The notes beneath the pieces were generated by a model. That model was not told the origin of the DNA and did not search any database. It saw only the letters and a list, made by a program, of their open reading frames with translations. Shown here in pieces: positions 6,413-6,535 of a stretch of DNA of 6,535 nt; within the stretch, counting starts at the first letter, position 1; each line of letters begins with the position of its first letter. A program made the position numbers and the translations under genes. This DNA comes from an uncultured Victivallales bacterium (GTDB taxonomy: Bacteria > Verrucomicrobiota > Lentisphaeria > Oligosphaerales > JAFGRS01), in assembly GCA_903834675.1 (NCBI GenBank), contig CAILKC010000484.1, positions 1 through 6,535 on the forward strand. The letters run 5' to 3'.

Positions 6413-6444
6413 CGCCCCTCGTCAGCCGCGGTGGACGAGGGGCG
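6413..6444. repeat. Perfect 11-bp stem-loop (hairpin 1 of 3)
   Basis: The arms cgcccctcgtc (6413-6423) and gacgaggggcg (6434-6444) pair perfectly around the 10-base loop agccgcggtg. Only two T residues follow, so it is not a classical intrinsic terminator. It could end transcription weakly, protect a 3' end, or be part of a repeat array with the next two hairpins. Confidence 0.6.
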
Positions 6445-6445
6445 T

Positions 6446-6497
6446 TGGAGGGCGCCGCTGCGTCGGCGCCGCGGCGGCCACGCAGGGCCGCCCTCCA
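6446..6497. repeat. Long interrupted stem-loop (hairpin 2 of 3)
   Basis: The outer arms tggagggcg (6446-6454) and cgccctcca (6489-6497) give 9 pairs. A 3-by-3 internal loop follows, then the inner arms ctgcgt (6458-6463) and acgcag (6480-6485) give 6 pairs. The apical part is very GC-rich. It begins one base after hairpin 1. Confidence 0.55.
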
Positions 6498-6499
6498 GG

Positions 6500-6525
6500 C
6501 GATCCGGCGCGTCCCGGCCGGATCG
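6500..6525. repeat. Perfect 9-bp stem-loop (hairpin 3 of 3)
   Basis: The arms cgatccggc (6500-6508) and gccggatcg (6517-6525) pair perfectly around an 8-base loop, two bases after hairpin 2. Ten bases remain to the window edge, so the series may continue beyond it. Confidence 0.55.
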
Positions 6526-6535
6526 GAATCGGACC

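Larger units (their letters stand above)
6254..6535. other. Non-coding tail with palindromes and stacked hairpins
   Basis: After the last methyltransferase-like residue block no gene can be supported to the window end. The stretch contains a small hairpin gcccg-aaa-cgggc (6308-6320), a copy of the ccccgttgggg palindrome (6345-6355) and three hairpins in series (6413-6525). The open frame that continues to 6391 lacks methyltransferase resemblance after GG and reads through the palindrome. Confidence 0.55.

Overview
The window is GC-rich bacterial DNA with long, sparsely packed genes. It carries an extracellular sugar-active enzyme, a large secreted mosaic protein, and intergenic spaces full of short palindromic repeats. 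This mix recalls Planctomycetota, Armatimonadota, Lentisphaerota or related uncultured lineages, but no gene here settles the phylum. The taxonomic hint is inference from style, not from a marker gene.

Layout. (1) Bases 2-1387, + strand: 3' part of a glycoside-hydrolase-like TIM-barrel protein of the GH123/DUF6067 type, cut by the left window edge. (2) Bases 1388-1867: gene-free space between two convergent genes, holding a composite of palindromes with a ccccaacgggg core and a second repeat-like element with imperfect terminal inverted repeats. (3) Bases 1868-4087, - strand: a 739-residue exported mosaic protein (signal peptide, cadherin-like/tandem-95-type Ig domain, cohesin-like beta domain, InlB-B-type repeat, and a duplicated beta-rich C-terminal unit). 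(4) Bases 4088-4667: divergent intergenic region with a candidate sigma70-type promoter for the next gene and a hairpin followed by T6. (5) Bases 4668-5873, + strand: a complete, apparently intact RNase D. (6) Bases 5913-6253, + strand: a heavily decayed remnant of a large class I adenine-specific DNA methyltransferase (type IIG/IIL, MmeI-like N-terminal type), with a nonsense codon, two frameshifts and a large internal deletion. (7) Bases 6254-6535: non-coding tail with another ccccgttgggg palindrome and three hairpins in a row.

The genes do not form one pathway. The barrel enzyme and the mosaic protein would both fit a polysaccharide-degrading, surface-decorated lifestyle, while RNase D is RNA-processing housekeeping. 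The methyltransferase remnant is a dead restriction/modification gene that sits only 39 bases behind RNase D. I did not find a convincing new biological system. The items most worth following are the repeat clusters in regions 2 and 7 and the decay history of the methyltransferase.
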